From NCBI RefSeq assembly GCF_012927125.1, contig NZ_JABBFZ010000010.1, forward strand, positions 1 to 64,000: DNA of 64,000 nucleotides. Direction: 5' to 3'. A program made the translations under genes and the position numbers. Position 1 is the stretch's first letter; the number at the start of each line of letters is the position of its first letter. This stretch comes from Paraburkholderia antibiotica (GTDB lineage: Bacteria > Pseudomonadota > Gammaproteobacteria > Burkholderiales > Burkholderiaceae). Below are positions 43,171 to 52,591 of the stretch, piece by piece. The notes under the pieces were generated by a model. That model was not told the origin of the DNA, made no database searches, and saw only the letters and a program-made list of their open reading frames with translations.

Positions 43171-46100
43171 ATGAACATATCCAAATTCTTCATCGATCGC
43201 CCGATCTTTGCAGGCGTGCTGTCGGTATTGATCCTGCTCGGGGGCATCATCTCGCTGTTCAAGCTGCCCATTTCCGAGTACCCGGAAGTGGTGCCGCCGT
43301 CGGTCGTGGTGCACGCGCAGTATCCGGGCGCGAATCCGAAGGTGATCGCCGAAGCGGTCGCGGCGCCGCTCGAAGAGCAGATCAATGGCGTCGAGAACAT
43401 GCTGTACATGCAGTCGCAGGCGAATAGCGACGGCAATCTGACGCTCACCGTCACGTTCAAGCTCGGCACCAACCCCGATCTCGCGACGCAACTCGTGCAG
43501 AACCGCGTGAACCAGGCGTTGCCGCGTCTGCCGGAAGACGTGCAGCGACTCGGCGTCACGACGATCAAGAGTTCGCCGACGCTGACGATGGTCGTGCACC
43601 TGATCTCGCCGAACGATCGCTACGACATGACGTATCTGCGCAATTACGCGCTGCTGAACGTGAAGGATCGGCTCGCGCGGATTCAGGGCGTCGGCGAAGT
43701 GCAGTTGTGGGGCTCGGGCGACTACGCGATGCGGATCTGGCTCGATCCGCAGAAAGTCGCGCAGCGCGGCCTTACCGCGACTGAAGTCGTCAACGCGATT
43801 CGCGAGCAGAACATCCAGGTGGCGGCCGGCGTGATAGGCGCATCGCCGTCGGTGCCGGGCACGCAGTTGCAGTTGTCGGTGAATGCGCGCGGCCGTTTGA
43901 AGACCGAGAGCGAATTCGGCGACATCATCGTGAAGACCGCGCCGGATGGCGGCGTCACGTATCTGCGCGACATCGCGCGGATCGAACTCGCGGCGTCGGA
44001 ATACGGCCTGCGTTCGTTGCTCGACAACAAGCCGGCCGTCGCGCTCGCAATCAATCAGGCGCCGGGCGCGAACTCGCTCGCGATCTCCGAGCAGGTGCGC
44101 GCGGCGATGAAGGAGCTGGCCGTCGACATGCCGGCCGGCGTCGAATATCGGATCGTGTACGACCCGACTCAATTCGTGCGGTCGAGCATCGAGGCGGTGA
44201 TTCACACGCTGCTCGAAGCGATCGCGCTGGTCGTGATCGTCGTGATCGTGTTCCTGCAGACGTGGCGCGCGTCGATCATTCCGTTGATCGCGGTGCCGGT
44301 GTCGATCGTCGGCACGTTCTCGCTGCTGCTGGCGTTCGGTTTCTCGATCAACGCGTTGTCGTTGTTCGGCATGGTGCTGGCGATCGGTATCGTCGTCGAC
44401 GATGCGATCGTCGTGGTGGAGAACGTCGAGCGCAACATCGAAAGCGGGCTCAGTGCGCGCGATGCAACCTACAAGGCGATGCGCGAAGTGAGCGGGCCGA
44501 TCATCGCGATCGCGCTGACGCTGGTCGCGGTGTTCGTGCCGCTCGCGTTCATGACGGGTCTCACCGGTCAGTTCTACAAGCAGTTCGCGATGACCATCGC
44601 GATCTCGACGGTGATCTCGGCGTTCAATTCGCTGACGCTGTCGCCGGCCTTGTCCGCGCTGCTGTTGCGCAGTCACGGCGAGAAGGAAGACTGGCTGACG
44701 CGCGTGATGAACCGTGTGCTCGGCGGCTTTTTCAAGCGCTTCAACAAGGTCTTTCATCGCGGCTCGGAAGCCTATGGTCGCGGCGTGACCGGCGTATTGC
44801 GTCGCAAGGGCGCGATGCTCGCGGTGTACGCGATTCTGGTCGGCGCAACGGTATTGATGGCGCGCATCGTGCCCGGCGGCTTCGTGCCCGCGCAGGACAA
44901 GGAGTATCTGATTGCGTTCACGCAATTGCCGAACGGCGCGTCGCTCGATCGCACCGAGAAGGTGATTCGCGAGATGAGTGCGATCGCGCTGAAGCAGCCG
45001 GGCGTCGAAAGCGCGGTGGCGTTCCCCGGTTTGTCGGTGAACGGCTTCACCAACAGTTCGAGTGCGGGCATCGTGTTCGTCACGCTGAAGCCGTTCAAGG
45101 AACGTGGCAGCAAAAAACTCTCGGCGGGCGCGATTGCCGGCGCGCTGAACCAGCAGTACGGCGCGATCAAGGATTCGTTCGTCGCGGTGTTTCCGCCGCC
45201 TCCGGTGCTCGGGCTCGGCACGCTCGGCGGCTTCAAGATGCAGCTGGAGGATCACGGCGCGCTCGGCTACGCGGAACTCAACAAGGCTGCCGAAGCGTTC
45301 GTGAAGCGCGCCGCGCAAACGCCTGAACTCGGGCCGACGTTCTCGAGCTATCAGATCAACGTGCCGCAACTGAACGTCGATCTGGATCGCGTGAAGGCGA
45401 AGCAGCTCGGCGTGCCCGTCACCGACGTGTTCGACACGATGCAGATCTATCTGGGCTCGCTGTACGTGAACGACTTCAACCGTTTCGGCCGCGTGTACCA
45501 GGTGCGGGTGCAGGCGGATGCGCCGTTCCGTCAACGCGCCGACGACATCCTGCAACTGAAGACGCGTAATGCGGCGGGCGACATGGTGCCGTTGTCGTCG
45601 CTCGTCACGGTGACGCCGACCTATGGACCGGAGATGGTGGTGCGCTACAACGGCTACACGGCGGCCGACATCAACGGCGGTCCGGCGCCGGGCTTCTCGT
45701 CGGGGCAGGCGCAGGCCGCGGCCGAACGCGTCGCCGCCGAAGTGCTGCCGCGCGGCGTGAAGCTCGAATGGACCGACCTCACGTATCAGCAGATTCTGGC
45801 CGGCAATGCGGGCATGTGGGTGTTCCCGATCAGCGTGCTGCTGGTGTTCCTCGTGCTCGCCGCGTTGTATGAAAGCCTGACGCTGCCGCTCGCGGTGATC
45901 CTGATCGTGCCGATGAGCGTGCTGTCCGCGCTGACCGGCGTGTGGCTGACCGGCGGCGACAACAACATCTTCACGCAGATCGGCTTGATGGTGCTGGTGG
46001 GGCTGTCGGCGAAAAACGCGATCCTGATCGTCGAATTCGCACGCGAACTCGAACACGACGGACGCTCGCCGCTGCAGGCCGCGATCGAGGCGAGCCGTCT

Positions 46101-46356
46101 GCGTCTGCGGCCGATTCTGATGACGTCGATCGCATTCATCATGGGCGTGGTGCCGCTGGTGCTGTCGAGTGGCGCGGGCTCGGAGATGCGTCACGCGATG
46201 GGTATCGCGGTGTTCTTCGGCATGCTCGGCGTCACGCTGTTCGGCCTGATGCTCACGCCGGTGTTCTATGTGGTGCTGCGAACGCTTGCGGGCGGCACGA
46301 TTCACGTCGCGCAGAAGGACTCGCCGCGTTATGGCGCAGCGGTCACGGATGCGTGA
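43171..46356 (+). CDS. bpeF: RND multidrug efflux permease (BpeF/CeoB, MexF-like)
   Basis: 1061 residues, full HAE1 length. It starts MNISKFFIDRPIFAGVLSVLILLGGIISLFKLPISEYPEVVPPSVVV, and LFGMVLAIGIVVDDAIVVVENVERNI contains the TM4 proton-relay Asp pair. AQDKEYLIAFTQLPNGASLDRTEKV and the LSAKNAILIVEFAREL of TM10 follow. A homotrimer in the inner membrane driven by protons; BpeEF-OprC type pumps export chloramphenicol, trimethoprim and fluoroquinolones. Substrate range here is by analogy. Confidence 0.95.
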   Translation: MNISKFFIDRPIFAGVLSVLILLGGIISLFKLPISEYPEVVPPSVVVHAQYPGANPKVIAEAVAAPLEEQINGVENMLYMQSQANSDGNLTLTVTFKLGTNPDLATQLVQNRVNQALPRLPEDVQRLGVTTIKSSPTLTMVVHLISPNDRYDMTYLRNYALLNVKDRLARIQGVGEVQLWGSGDYAMRIWLDPQKVAQRGLTATEVVNAIREQNIQVAAGVIGASPSVPGTQLQLSVNARGRLKTESEFGDIIVKTAPDGGVTYLRDIARIELAASEYGLRSLLDNKPAVALAINQAPGANSLAISEQVRAAMKELAVDMPAGVEYRIVYDPTQFVRSSIEAVIHTLLEAIALVVIVVIVFLQTWRASIIPLIAVPVSIVGTFSLLLAFGFSINALSLFGMVLAIGIVVDDAIVVVENVERNIESGLSARDATYKAMREVSGPIIAIALTLVAVFVPLAFMTGLTGQFYKQFAMTIAISTVISAFNSLTLSPALSALLLRSHGEKEDWLTRVMNRVLGGFFKRFNKVFHRGSEAYGRGVTGVLRRKGAMLAVYAILVGATVLMARIVPGGFVPAQDKEYLIAFTQLPNGASLDRTEKVIREMSAIALKQPGVESAVAFPGLSVNGFTNSSSAGIVFVTLKPFKERGSKKLSAGAIAGALNQQYGAIKDSFVAVFPPPPVLGLGTLGGFKMQLEDHGALGYAELNKAAEAFVKRAAQTPELGPTFSSYQINVPQLNVDLDRVKAKQLGVPVTDVFDTMQIYLGSLYVNDFNRFGRVYQVRVQADAPFRQRADDILQLKTRNAAGDMVPLSSLVTVTPTYGPEMVVRYNGYTAADINGGPAPGFSSGQAQAAAERVAAEVLPRGVKLEWTDLTYQQILAGNAGMWVFPISVLLVFLVLAALYESLTLPLAVILIVPMSVLSALTGVWLTGGDNNIFTQIGLMVLVGLSAKNAILIVEFARELEHDGRSPLQAAIEASRLRLRPILMTSIAFIMGVVPLVLSSGAGSEMRHAMGIAVFFGMLGVTLFGLMLTPVFYVVLRTLAGGTIHVAQKDSPRYGAAVTDA

Positions 46357-46370
46357 AGGAGAAAACAACA

Positions 46371-48053
46371 ATGAAACGCGATGAATTTCGCTTGATCTCC
46401 GGCTTCGTATCGATGCGCGGCTGGGGCCGGGCGGCCACGAGTGCCTTGCTGATGGCGTTGCTCGCCGCGTGCTCGGTGGAGCCGACCTATAAGCGACCCG
46501 ACGTCGATACGCCGGCGGCGTTCAAGGAAGCGCCGGGCGTCACGGCGGCGACGGCGCAGCAAACCGGCACGTGGAAGTCCGCCGAACCGAACGACGACGC
46601 GCTGCGCGGCGCGTGGTGGAAAGTTTTCGGCGACTCGCAACTCGATGCGCTCGAAGACGAGGCCGCTGCCGCGAACCAGGATCTGAAAGCCGCGGCGGCG
46701 CGGGTGCAGCAGGCTCGCGCGGTTACCCAGGCCGCGAAGTCCGACTGGTTCCCGAAGCTCGACGCGGGCTTCGGTCCGACCCGCGAGCGTGCGTCGGCGG
46801 CCTCGCAATTCCAGCCGGATAGCGCGGGCGGCACGACCGGCACGATCTGGCGCGCGCAGGTTGGCGCGTCGTATGAGGCGGATCTGTTCGGGCGCGTCGG
46901 TTCGAACGTGAACGCGTCGCGCGCGGACGAGCAGCAGAGCGAGGCGCTGTTCCGCTCGGTGCAGTTGTCGTTGCAGGCCGACGTCGCGCAGAACTACTTC
47001 CAGCTGCGCGAGCTCGATACCGATCAGGATCTGTACCGCCGCACCGTCGCGTTGCGCGAGGACACGCTGAAACTCGTCGAACGTCGCTTCAGGGAAGGCG
47101 ATATCAGCGAGCTGGATCTTTCGCGGGCCCGCAACGAACTCGCGAGTGCGCGTGCGGATGCGGTCGGCGTTGCGCGGCAACGGGCGGCGTCGGAGCATAG
47201 TCTCGCGATTCTGCTCGGCAAGCCGCCGGCGGATTTCTCGTTTGCGGAGGCGCCGCTCGCGCCGATGACGGTACGCGTGCCGGCCGGTTTGCCGTCGGCG
47301 CTGCTCGAACGGCGGCCCGATATTGCGGCGGCCGAGCGGGCGATGCAGGCGGCCAATGCGCGCGTCGGTCTCGCGAAGTCGGCGTTCTTCCCGAAGCTCG
47401 ACATCACCGGTGCGTTCGGTTTCGAATCGGCGACGCTCGGCGATCTGTTCATGTGGTCGAGCCGCGCGTTCATCCTCGGTCCGTTCGCGGGCACCGCGCT
47501 GACCTTGCCGCTGTTCGACGGCGGTCGTCGCAAGGCCAACCTCGCGCAGGCGCGCTCGAAGTATGACGAGGACGTCGCGCAGTATCGTCAGCAGGTGCTG
47601 GTCGCGTTCCGCGAGGTCGAGGACAATCTCGCCGATCTGCGTCTGCTCGACGATCAGATGCGCGAGCAGAACAACGCGGTCGACGCTTCGCAACGGGCCG
47701 CGCATCTGTCGCGCACGCAGTACACCGAGGGCGCGGTCAGCTATCTCGACGTGATCGACGGCGAGCGGCAGGTGCTGCTGTCGCAATTGCAGGCGAGCCA
47801 TCTGGCGGGCACGCAGGCGGTGGCGACCGTGAATCTGATTCGTGCGTTGGGTGGTGGTTGGGGTGAGGTGAGGGCGGAGGGTGGTGCGGCTGTCGGTGCG
47901 ACTTCGGGGCCGGCCGAGGCTTCCGGTACTTCCGGCACGGCTGTGGCTACCGCTGTCACTTCACAGCCGACGGCTTCCGGCGCTATGGCGACCAGCACCG
48001 CATCGGCTTCAGCTTCGGCTTTGGCGGCTCAGCAGCAGATGGCGAAGCGCTAA
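46371..48053 (+). CDS. oprC: RND efflux outer-membrane channel lipoprotein (OprC/OpcM-like)
   Basis: 560 residues, NodT/TolC family. The lipobox LLAACS puts the lipidated Cys at residue 34. Two coiled-coil/strand repeats follow (ARVQQARAVTQAAKSDWFPKLD, then AAERAMQAANARVGLAKSAFFPKLDITGAFGF). GAAGGAGAAAACAACA precedes the ATG, 14 bases after the permease. The last 65 residues are a low-complexity Ala/Ser/Thr/Gly tail absent from most homologues, presumably periplasmic. Completes the tripartite pump. Confidence 0.92.
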   Translation: MKRDEFRLISGFVSMRGWGRAATSALLMALLAACSVEPTYKRPDVDTPAAFKEAPGVTAATAQQTGTWKSAEPNDDALRGAWWKVFGDSQLDALEDEAAAANQDLKAAAARVQQARAVTQAAKSDWFPKLDAGFGPTRERASAASQFQPDSAGGTTGTIWRAQVGASYEADLFGRVGSNVNASRADEQQSEALFRSVQLSLQADVAQNYFQLRELDTDQDLYRRTVALREDTLKLVERRFREGDISELDLSRARNELASARADAVGVARQRAASEHSLAILLGKPPADFSFAEAPLAPMTVRVPAGLPSALLERRPDIAAAERAMQAANARVGLAKSAFFPKLDITGAFGFESATLGDLFMWSSRAFILGPFAGTALTLPLFDGGRRKANLAQARSKYDEDVAQYRQQVLVAFREVEDNLADLRLLDDQMREQNNAVDASQRAAHLSRTQYTEGAVSYLDVIDGERQVLLSQLQASHLAGTQAVATVNLIRALGGGWGEVRAEGGAAVGATSGPAEASGTSGTAVATAVTSQPTASGAMATSTASASASALAAQQQMAKR

Positions 48054-48104
48054 GCATTCGCCCCGGCGGCTGAATTTCGCCACCCACCGGCAAGTACCAT
48101 ATCG

Positions 48105-48140
48105 ACGCCGGGCCGCGCGCAAGCGCCGCCCGGCGTTTTT
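48105..48140 (+). terminator. Intrinsic terminator of the efflux operon
   Basis: Stem ACGCCGGGC / GCCCGGCGT with a 14-base loop and T5 tail, 50 bases after the oprC stop. Confidence 0.85.
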
Positions 48141-48259
48141 GCGTGGCCATCCCGTGCAAATCGTTTTTCGCGCTTTCCTTGTGCGAATCGCTTCGTAGAC
48201 CCCATTCGCACGCCTCTCTATGATCGTCCGGATCAAGCCAACGACATCAGGGCAGGCCA

Positions 48260-49477
48260 GTGACTTTCGTGCATGACGGCATCGAGCAGATTCGCGAACA
48301 GCAGCCAACGCAGCCAACGCAGCAGGCGCAACCGACACGTGACCTGGCGGCATTGCTCGCCGCGTTGCGCGCGAACGCCGCGCAACGCGATCGCGACGGC
48401 GGCCACGCCGCCCAGGAAAAACAATGGATCGCCGACGCGGGGCTGCTGACGCTCGCGGTGCCGCGCGAATTCGGCGGCGCGGGCGCGCGCTGGTCCGCGA
48501 TCTATGAGGTCGTGCGCGAACTGGCACGCGTCGACAGTGCGCTCGCGCATCTGCTCGGCTTCACGTGCCTGCAGGTGGTGAGCATCGATCTGTGGGGCAA
48601 CCCGCGCCAACGTGAGCGTTATCTGCGCGGCACCGTCGAGCAGCGCTGGTGGTGGGGCAACGCGGTGAATCCGCTCGACACGCGACTCGTCGCCACCGCG
48701 ACGCCGGACGGCGGCTATCTGCTCGACGGCCAGAAAGGCTTCTGCTCCGGCACGCGCGGCTCGCAGATGATGACCGTCTCCGCGCACGACGCGGCCACCG
48801 GCAAAACCGTGTTCGCCGCCGTGCCGACCACGCGCGACGGCATCGCCGTCCATGACGACTGGAATCCGATCGGCCAGCGCCAGACCGACAGCGGCAGCGT
48901 ATCGTTCACGCGCGTGCGGATCGAGCCGCACGAACTGCTCGAACGGCCCGACACGCCGTATGCCAGTCTGCGCACGCTGATCTCGCAACTGGTGCTGACC
49001 AATCTGTTCGTCGGTCTTGCGCAGGGCGCGCTCGAAGAAGCGCGCGCCTATGTGAACGAGCACGGCCGGCCGTGGCTCAGTTCCGGTGTCGCCAGGGCCA
49101 CCGACGATCCCTATCTGATCCAGCGTTTCGGCGAGATGCATCTGCAGACCGTCGCCGCCGAAGCGCTAGCCACGCGCGCCGCCCACGCACTCGACGACGC
49201 ATGGCAGCAAGGCCCGTCGCTCGATGCGGAAACCCGCGCACGCGTCGCGCTCGCGACCTCGGAAGCGAAGATCGTCGCGCATCGCGCGGCACTCGACCTC
49301 GGCGAAAAGCTGTTCGACGCCTGCGGCGCCCGCGCGACTCACGCGCCGCTCGCGCTCGATCGCTTCTGGCGCAACGCGCGCGTGCACACGCTGCACGACC
49401 CGCTCGACTATCGCGTGCGCGACGTCGGCCGCTACGCGCTTTGCGGGACATTGCCGGAAGTTTCTTTGTACACTTGA
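48260..49477 (+). CDS. Acyl-CoA dehydrogenase-like flavoprotein (SfnB/DszC-type monooxygenase)
   Basis: 405 residues. The acyl-CoA dehydrogenase fold is visible (GLLTLAVPREFGGAGARWSAIYEVVRELARVDSALAHLLGF, then GYLLDGQKGFCSGTRGSQMMTVSA). The family branch lacking the usual catalytic Glu, with RVRIEPHELL and a C-terminal DPLDYRVRDVGRYALCGTLP, matches the SfnB/DszC-like flavin-dependent desulfurisation monooxygenases. It probably uses reduced flavin from a separate reductase. It starts at GTG 48260; upstream sequence gives only GGCAGG. Downstream mntH begins 58 bases later. The substrate is likely an organosulfur compound, by analogy. Confidence 0.8.
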   Translation: MTFVHDGIEQIREQQPTQPTQQAQPTRDLAALLAALRANAAQRDRDGGHAAQEKQWIADAGLLTLAVPREFGGAGARWSAIYEVVRELARVDSALAHLLGFTCLQVVSIDLWGNPRQRERYLRGTVEQRWWWGNAVNPLDTRLVATATPDGGYLLDGQKGFCSGTRGSQMMTVSAHDAATGKTVFAAVPTTRDGIAVHDDWNPIGQRQTDSGSVSFTRVRIEPHELLERPDTPYASLRTLISQLVLTNLFVGLAQGALEEARAYVNEHGRPWLSSGVARATDDPYLIQRFGEMHLQTVAAEALATRAAHALDDAWQQGPSLDAETRARVALATSEAKIVAHRAALDLGEKLFDACGARATHAPLALDRFWRNARVHTLHDPLDYRVRDVGRYALCGTLPEVSLYT

Positions 49478-49535
49478 GGCGGCTCGCGACGCCCGTCCCG
49501 GCGTCGTGTCGATTTCCCCCCGAGAGATTCCCGGC

Positions 49536-50861
49536 TTGCAGTTCAAACTACCGGCCACCGCCACCGCGCCGTTCTGCCCGTCCGAGGTCCAGGGCTCGGT
49601 CGCTGTCACGCCAGGCGCACCGTTCTGGAAGAAGATCCTGCAATTCGCAGGGCCTGGTCTGCTGATTTCGATCGGCTATATGGACCCGGGCAACTGGGCC
49701 ACTGCAATCGAAGCCGGTTCGCGCTACGGCTACAGCCTGCTGTTCGTGGTACTGCTGTCGAGCCTCGCGGCGATGGCGCTGCAATGCCTGAGCATGCGGC
49801 TCGGCATCGTGACCGGACGCGATCTCGCGCAACTGTCGAGCGCGCGCTATTCACCGAACGTCGCGCGTGTGCAATGGCTGCTCGCGGAGCTGTCGATCAT
49901 CGCCTGCGATCTGGCCGAGGTGCTCGGCGGCGCGCTCGCATTCCACCTGCTGTTCAACTGCTCGCTGACCACCGGCGTGCTGCTAACCGCGTTCGACACG
50001 CTGATCGTGCTCGGCCTGAAGGGCAAAAATTTCCGCGACCTCGAAGCGATCATGCTCGGGCTGATCGCGACGATCGGCGTTGGTTACATCATCGAGCTCG
50101 CGCTCGTGAAGCCGCACTGGCCGTCGGTCGCGCAGGGGCTGGTGCCGTCGTGGCAGGCGCTGAGCTCGCGCGAGCCGATGTATCTGGCGATCGGCATTCT
50201 GGGCGCGACGGTGATGCCGCATAACCTGTATCTGCATTCGTCGATCGTGCAGACCCGCGCGGTCAAGCGCGATCCGGCGAGCCTGCGTTCGGCGATCGGG
50301 CTGTCGCGCATCGACACGATCGCGTCGCTCGTGCTCGCCGCGCTGATCAACATGGCGATCCTGATTCTCGCCGCCGCCGCGTTTCATGCGACCGGCCACC
50401 ACGAGGTCACGCAGATCGAGGACGCTTACCGGCTGCTCGCGCCGATCGTCGGCACCGGCTTCGCTGCGGTCCTGTTCGCGATCACGCTGCTCGCGTCGGG
50501 ACAGAGTTCGACTTTCACCGGCACGGTCGCGGGGCAGGTCATCATGGAAGGCTTCCTGAAGATGAAGATTCCGTGCTGGCAGCGGCGCTTCATCACGCGC
50601 GCGCTGGCGCTGATTCCGGCGCTGATCGGCGTGCAGATGCTCGGCAACGGCGCGGTCGGCCAATTGCTGGTCGCGAGTCAGGTCGTGCTGAGTCTGCAAT
50701 TGCCGTTCGCGCTTTATCCGCTGATCCGCATGACCAACGACCGCGCGCTGATGGGTGAATTCGCGAATACGCTGACCACGCGGCTGCTCGCGTGGACGCT
50801 GTTCGTCGCGATCAGCGCGGCGAATCTGTGGCTGGTCGCGCAGACGGTGGGGCTGGCTTGA
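49536..50861 (+). CDS. mntH: NRAMP-family Mn2+/divalent metal transporter
   Basis: 441 residues, 11 TM helices. TM1 metal motif SIGYMDPGNWATAIEAG and TM6 motif ILGATVMPHNLYLHSSIVQTR contain the Asp-Pro-Gly-Asn and Met-Pro-His metal sites. It imports Mn2+ (and Fe2+) with protons. The TTG at 49536 gives the short N-terminus LQFKLPATATAPFCPSEVQGSVAV seen in relatives; a GTG at 49506 is an alternative. No Mn-responsive element was seen in the 58-base leader. Confidence 0.9.
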   Translation: MQFKLPATATAPFCPSEVQGSVAVTPGAPFWKKILQFAGPGLLISIGYMDPGNWATAIEAGSRYGYSLLFVVLLSSLAAMALQCLSMRLGIVTGRDLAQLSSARYSPNVARVQWLLAELSIIACDLAEVLGGALAFHLLFNCSLTTGVLLTAFDTLIVLGLKGKNFRDLEAIMLGLIATIGVGYIIELALVKPHWPSVAQGLVPSWQALSSREPMYLAIGILGATVMPHNLYLHSSIVQTRAVKRDPASLRSAIGLSRIDTIASLVLAALINMAILILAAAAFHATGHHEVTQIEDAYRLLAPIVGTGFAAVLFAITLLASGQSSTFTGTVAGQVIMEGFLKMKIPCWQRRFITRALALIPALIGVQMLGNGAVGQLLVASQVVLSLQLPFALYPLIRMTNDRALMGEFANTLTTRLLAWTLFVAISAANLWLVAQTVGLA

Positions 50862-50980
50862 GTCGGGCGGTTGGGCGGTAAGCGGCGTGCTCGATGCGGC
50901 GTGCGATCGGGCGTGTGACCAGGTGCGCTGCCTACCCGATGTACCGGTGTAGCAGGACGGTAGGCGCAGTTCGGAAGGCA

Positions 50981-51022
50981 AAAATCCGCGTGGTGCAGTT
51001 CACAGGCCGCGCGGATTTTTTT
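50981..51022 (+). terminator. Intrinsic terminator after mntH
   Basis: Stem AAAATCCGCG / CGCGGATTTT with a 19-base loop and a T7 run, 120 bases after the stop. It could serve both directions. Confidence 0.75.
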
Positions 51023-51046
51023 ATGCGCGGCACGCCGGCGCACATA

Positions 51047-51080
51047 AAAGAAGCCCCGGCTGATAGCAACCGGGGCTTTT
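51047..51080 (-). terminator. Intrinsic terminator after flhC
   Basis: Stem AAGCCCCGG / CCGGGGCTT with a 10-base loop; on the minus strand it is followed by CTTTT. It lies 59 bases past the flhC stop, back to back with the mntH terminator. Confidence 0.85.
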
Positions 51081-51138
51081 GATTGGCTTCGGTTTCGAAT
51101 CGGGTTGGGCCCGTCGCGCGTCGGGCGAATCTGTTCGT

Positions 51139-51708
51139 TCAGGCGGCTTGCGCGACCTGCGCTGCTCCGAGCGCTTCCTGACGCGCTGCTGCTGCCTTCT
51201 TGGTCTTGCCGGCCCGCGACGGCGGCTGGCAGGCGCCGCACACGACGTTATGTTGCAGATCGTGCTTGTGCGCGACGAACTTGCCGGTGCAGCGGCAGCA
51301 TTTGGTCAGTTGCAGGATGTCGGCGTCGAAGAAGCGCACGAGCGTCCATGCGCGCGTCAGATCGAGCACCGGTTCGGTTTCGCTGTGCTGGCAATGCTCC
51401 AGATACAGCCGATAACCCTTGGTCAGCGCATCCAGATGCGAGCAGCGCGCCTCGTTCTTCAGGAACAGATACGTGTTGTAGAACAGCGAAGCGTGAATGT
51501 TCGCGAGCCATGTCATGTACCAGTCCGCCGAAAACGGCAGCATGCCCTTGGGCGGCGACACGCCCTTGACCTCGCGATACAGGCGGATCATGCGGTCGCG
51601 CGAGAGCGTCAGTTCGCTTTCGAGCACCTGCATGCGGGCACCGAGCTCGATCAGCGCGATCGCGCGAAATACTTCCTGGGCGTCTTCGGTCAGGCTTCGC
51701 TTGAGCAT
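51139..51708 (-). CDS. flhC: Flagellar master regulator subunit FlhC
   Basis: 189 residues. It starts MLKRSLTEDAQEVFRAIALIELGARMQVLE. The middle contains SADWYMTWLANIHASLFYNTY, and the C-terminus has the zinc-binding Cys cluster LTKCCRCTGKFVAH, then VVCGAC. With FlhD it forms the FlhD4C2 activator of class II flagellar genes. The ATG at 51708 lies 14 bases after flhD, so the pair is cotranscribed. Confidence 0.93.
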   Translation of the reverse strand: MLKRSLTEDAQEVFRAIALIELGARMQVLESELTLSRDRMIRLYREVKGVSPPKGMLPFSADWYMTWLANIHASLFYNTYLFLKNEARCSHLDALTKGYRLYLEHCQHSETEPVLDLTRAWTLVRFFDADILQLTKCCRCTGKFVAHKHDLQHNVVCGACQPPSRAGKTKKAAAARQEALGAAQVAQAA

Positions 51709-51722
51709 TGCAGTTACCTCGA

Positions 51723-52043
51723 TCAGGCAAATTGCTCGGCGGGCTGGCCTGCCAGCAGGATCGCCGTATGGGTCGGTGCGACTGCGGCGTGCTTCGCGGT
51801 TTGCGTCAACGCCGACAACATCGAGTGGTCGTTGAAGCGGAAGAAGCACAACAGCTGATCGGAAGAGGCCAGCTTGACGATCTGCGCGAGCGACAGCCCG
51901 GCAAGCAGATCGGCCAGTTCCGACGACAGTCCTAGCCGGAACATGCCGACCGGTTTGTCCTCACGCAACATACGTTGCGCGAGCATGATGTAAGACAAGT
52001 TGATCTCGCGGATTGAATCCAGCGTCTCGCTGCTACGGTCCAT
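51723..52043 (-). CDS. flhD: Flagellar master regulator subunit FlhD
   Basis: 106 residues. It starts MDRSSETLDSIREINLSYIMLAQRMLREDKPVGMFRLGLS. Residues LAGLSLAQIVKLASSDQLLCFFRFND form the family core, with the Cys typical of FlhD. First gene of flhDC. No other flagellar genes are in the window. Confidence 0.93.
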   Translation of the reverse strand: MDRSSETLDSIREINLSYIMLAQRMLREDKPVGMFRLGLSSELADLLAGLSLAQIVKLASSDQLLCFFRFNDHSMLSALTQTAKHAAVAPTHTAILLAGQPAEQFA

Positions 52044-52591
52044 TTTCTCTGTTTCCGAAGCCCCGAATTACTAATGTCGGCTTTTCGCCTTATGTCTTTT
52101 GTGCCTCACCGGAAACGCAGCCCCCCGGCTACATGTTGCCGTCTGATACAGACAGCGAACTTTTGATACATCGCGTTACATTTCGTAACAGCTTGGGACG
52201 AATTGTATGAAGGGTAAAACCAGAAATCAATCCCTTGTCGCAAAAATGTCTCAAAAAAATGCATCACTTTTCGGTAAGTTTTTCATGGGGCTGTAATGAA
52301 CGCTTTCGGCAGCATTTCTGACCGGTCGAGATTGCCCTCTAATCCTTAAAAACCTTTTCAATACGGGCGTTTAGAATAATTGTCTGAGCAAAGGAGTGGC
52401 GTTACTCTTATGCGCCGTAAATTTGTTTTGAATTAGAAATGAAAGGAAAAGACGCCCAATAAGCAGTAATAAATACTGACTTGACGAGGGTGGTGGGGGA
52501 CGGATCGAAGGTGTAACGGGAGGATGCGGCCCCGGTTACAAACCGGGGCCGGAGACTGCAGTTGTAACGGCCGGGTCGGCCGCGGTAAGGC
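52044..52591 (-). promoter_or_regulatory. flhDC upstream regulatory region
   Basis: 548 bases without a convincing gene, noticeably AT-richer than the rest of the window between 52140 and 52480. It includes the dyad GTTAC-N5-GTAAC at 52175-52189 and several T- and A-rich stretches. It is the only candidate for the flhDC promoter and its control sites. The distal part holds the hairpin at 52528-52550. Confidence 0.6.
52528..52550 (-). terminator. Hairpin after the YeeE/YedE gene
   Basis: Perfect 10-bp stem GGCCCCGGTT / AACCGGGGCC with a 3-base loop, 42 bases past the minus-strand stop at 52592. There is no T-run; likely a transcript 3' end. Confidence 0.55.

Noticed and set aside
42997..46371. 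1124-codon minus-strand frame under the RND permease
   Set aside because: Composition is dominated by Arg, His, Gln and Asp, with no fold pattern; it mirrors the permease codons.
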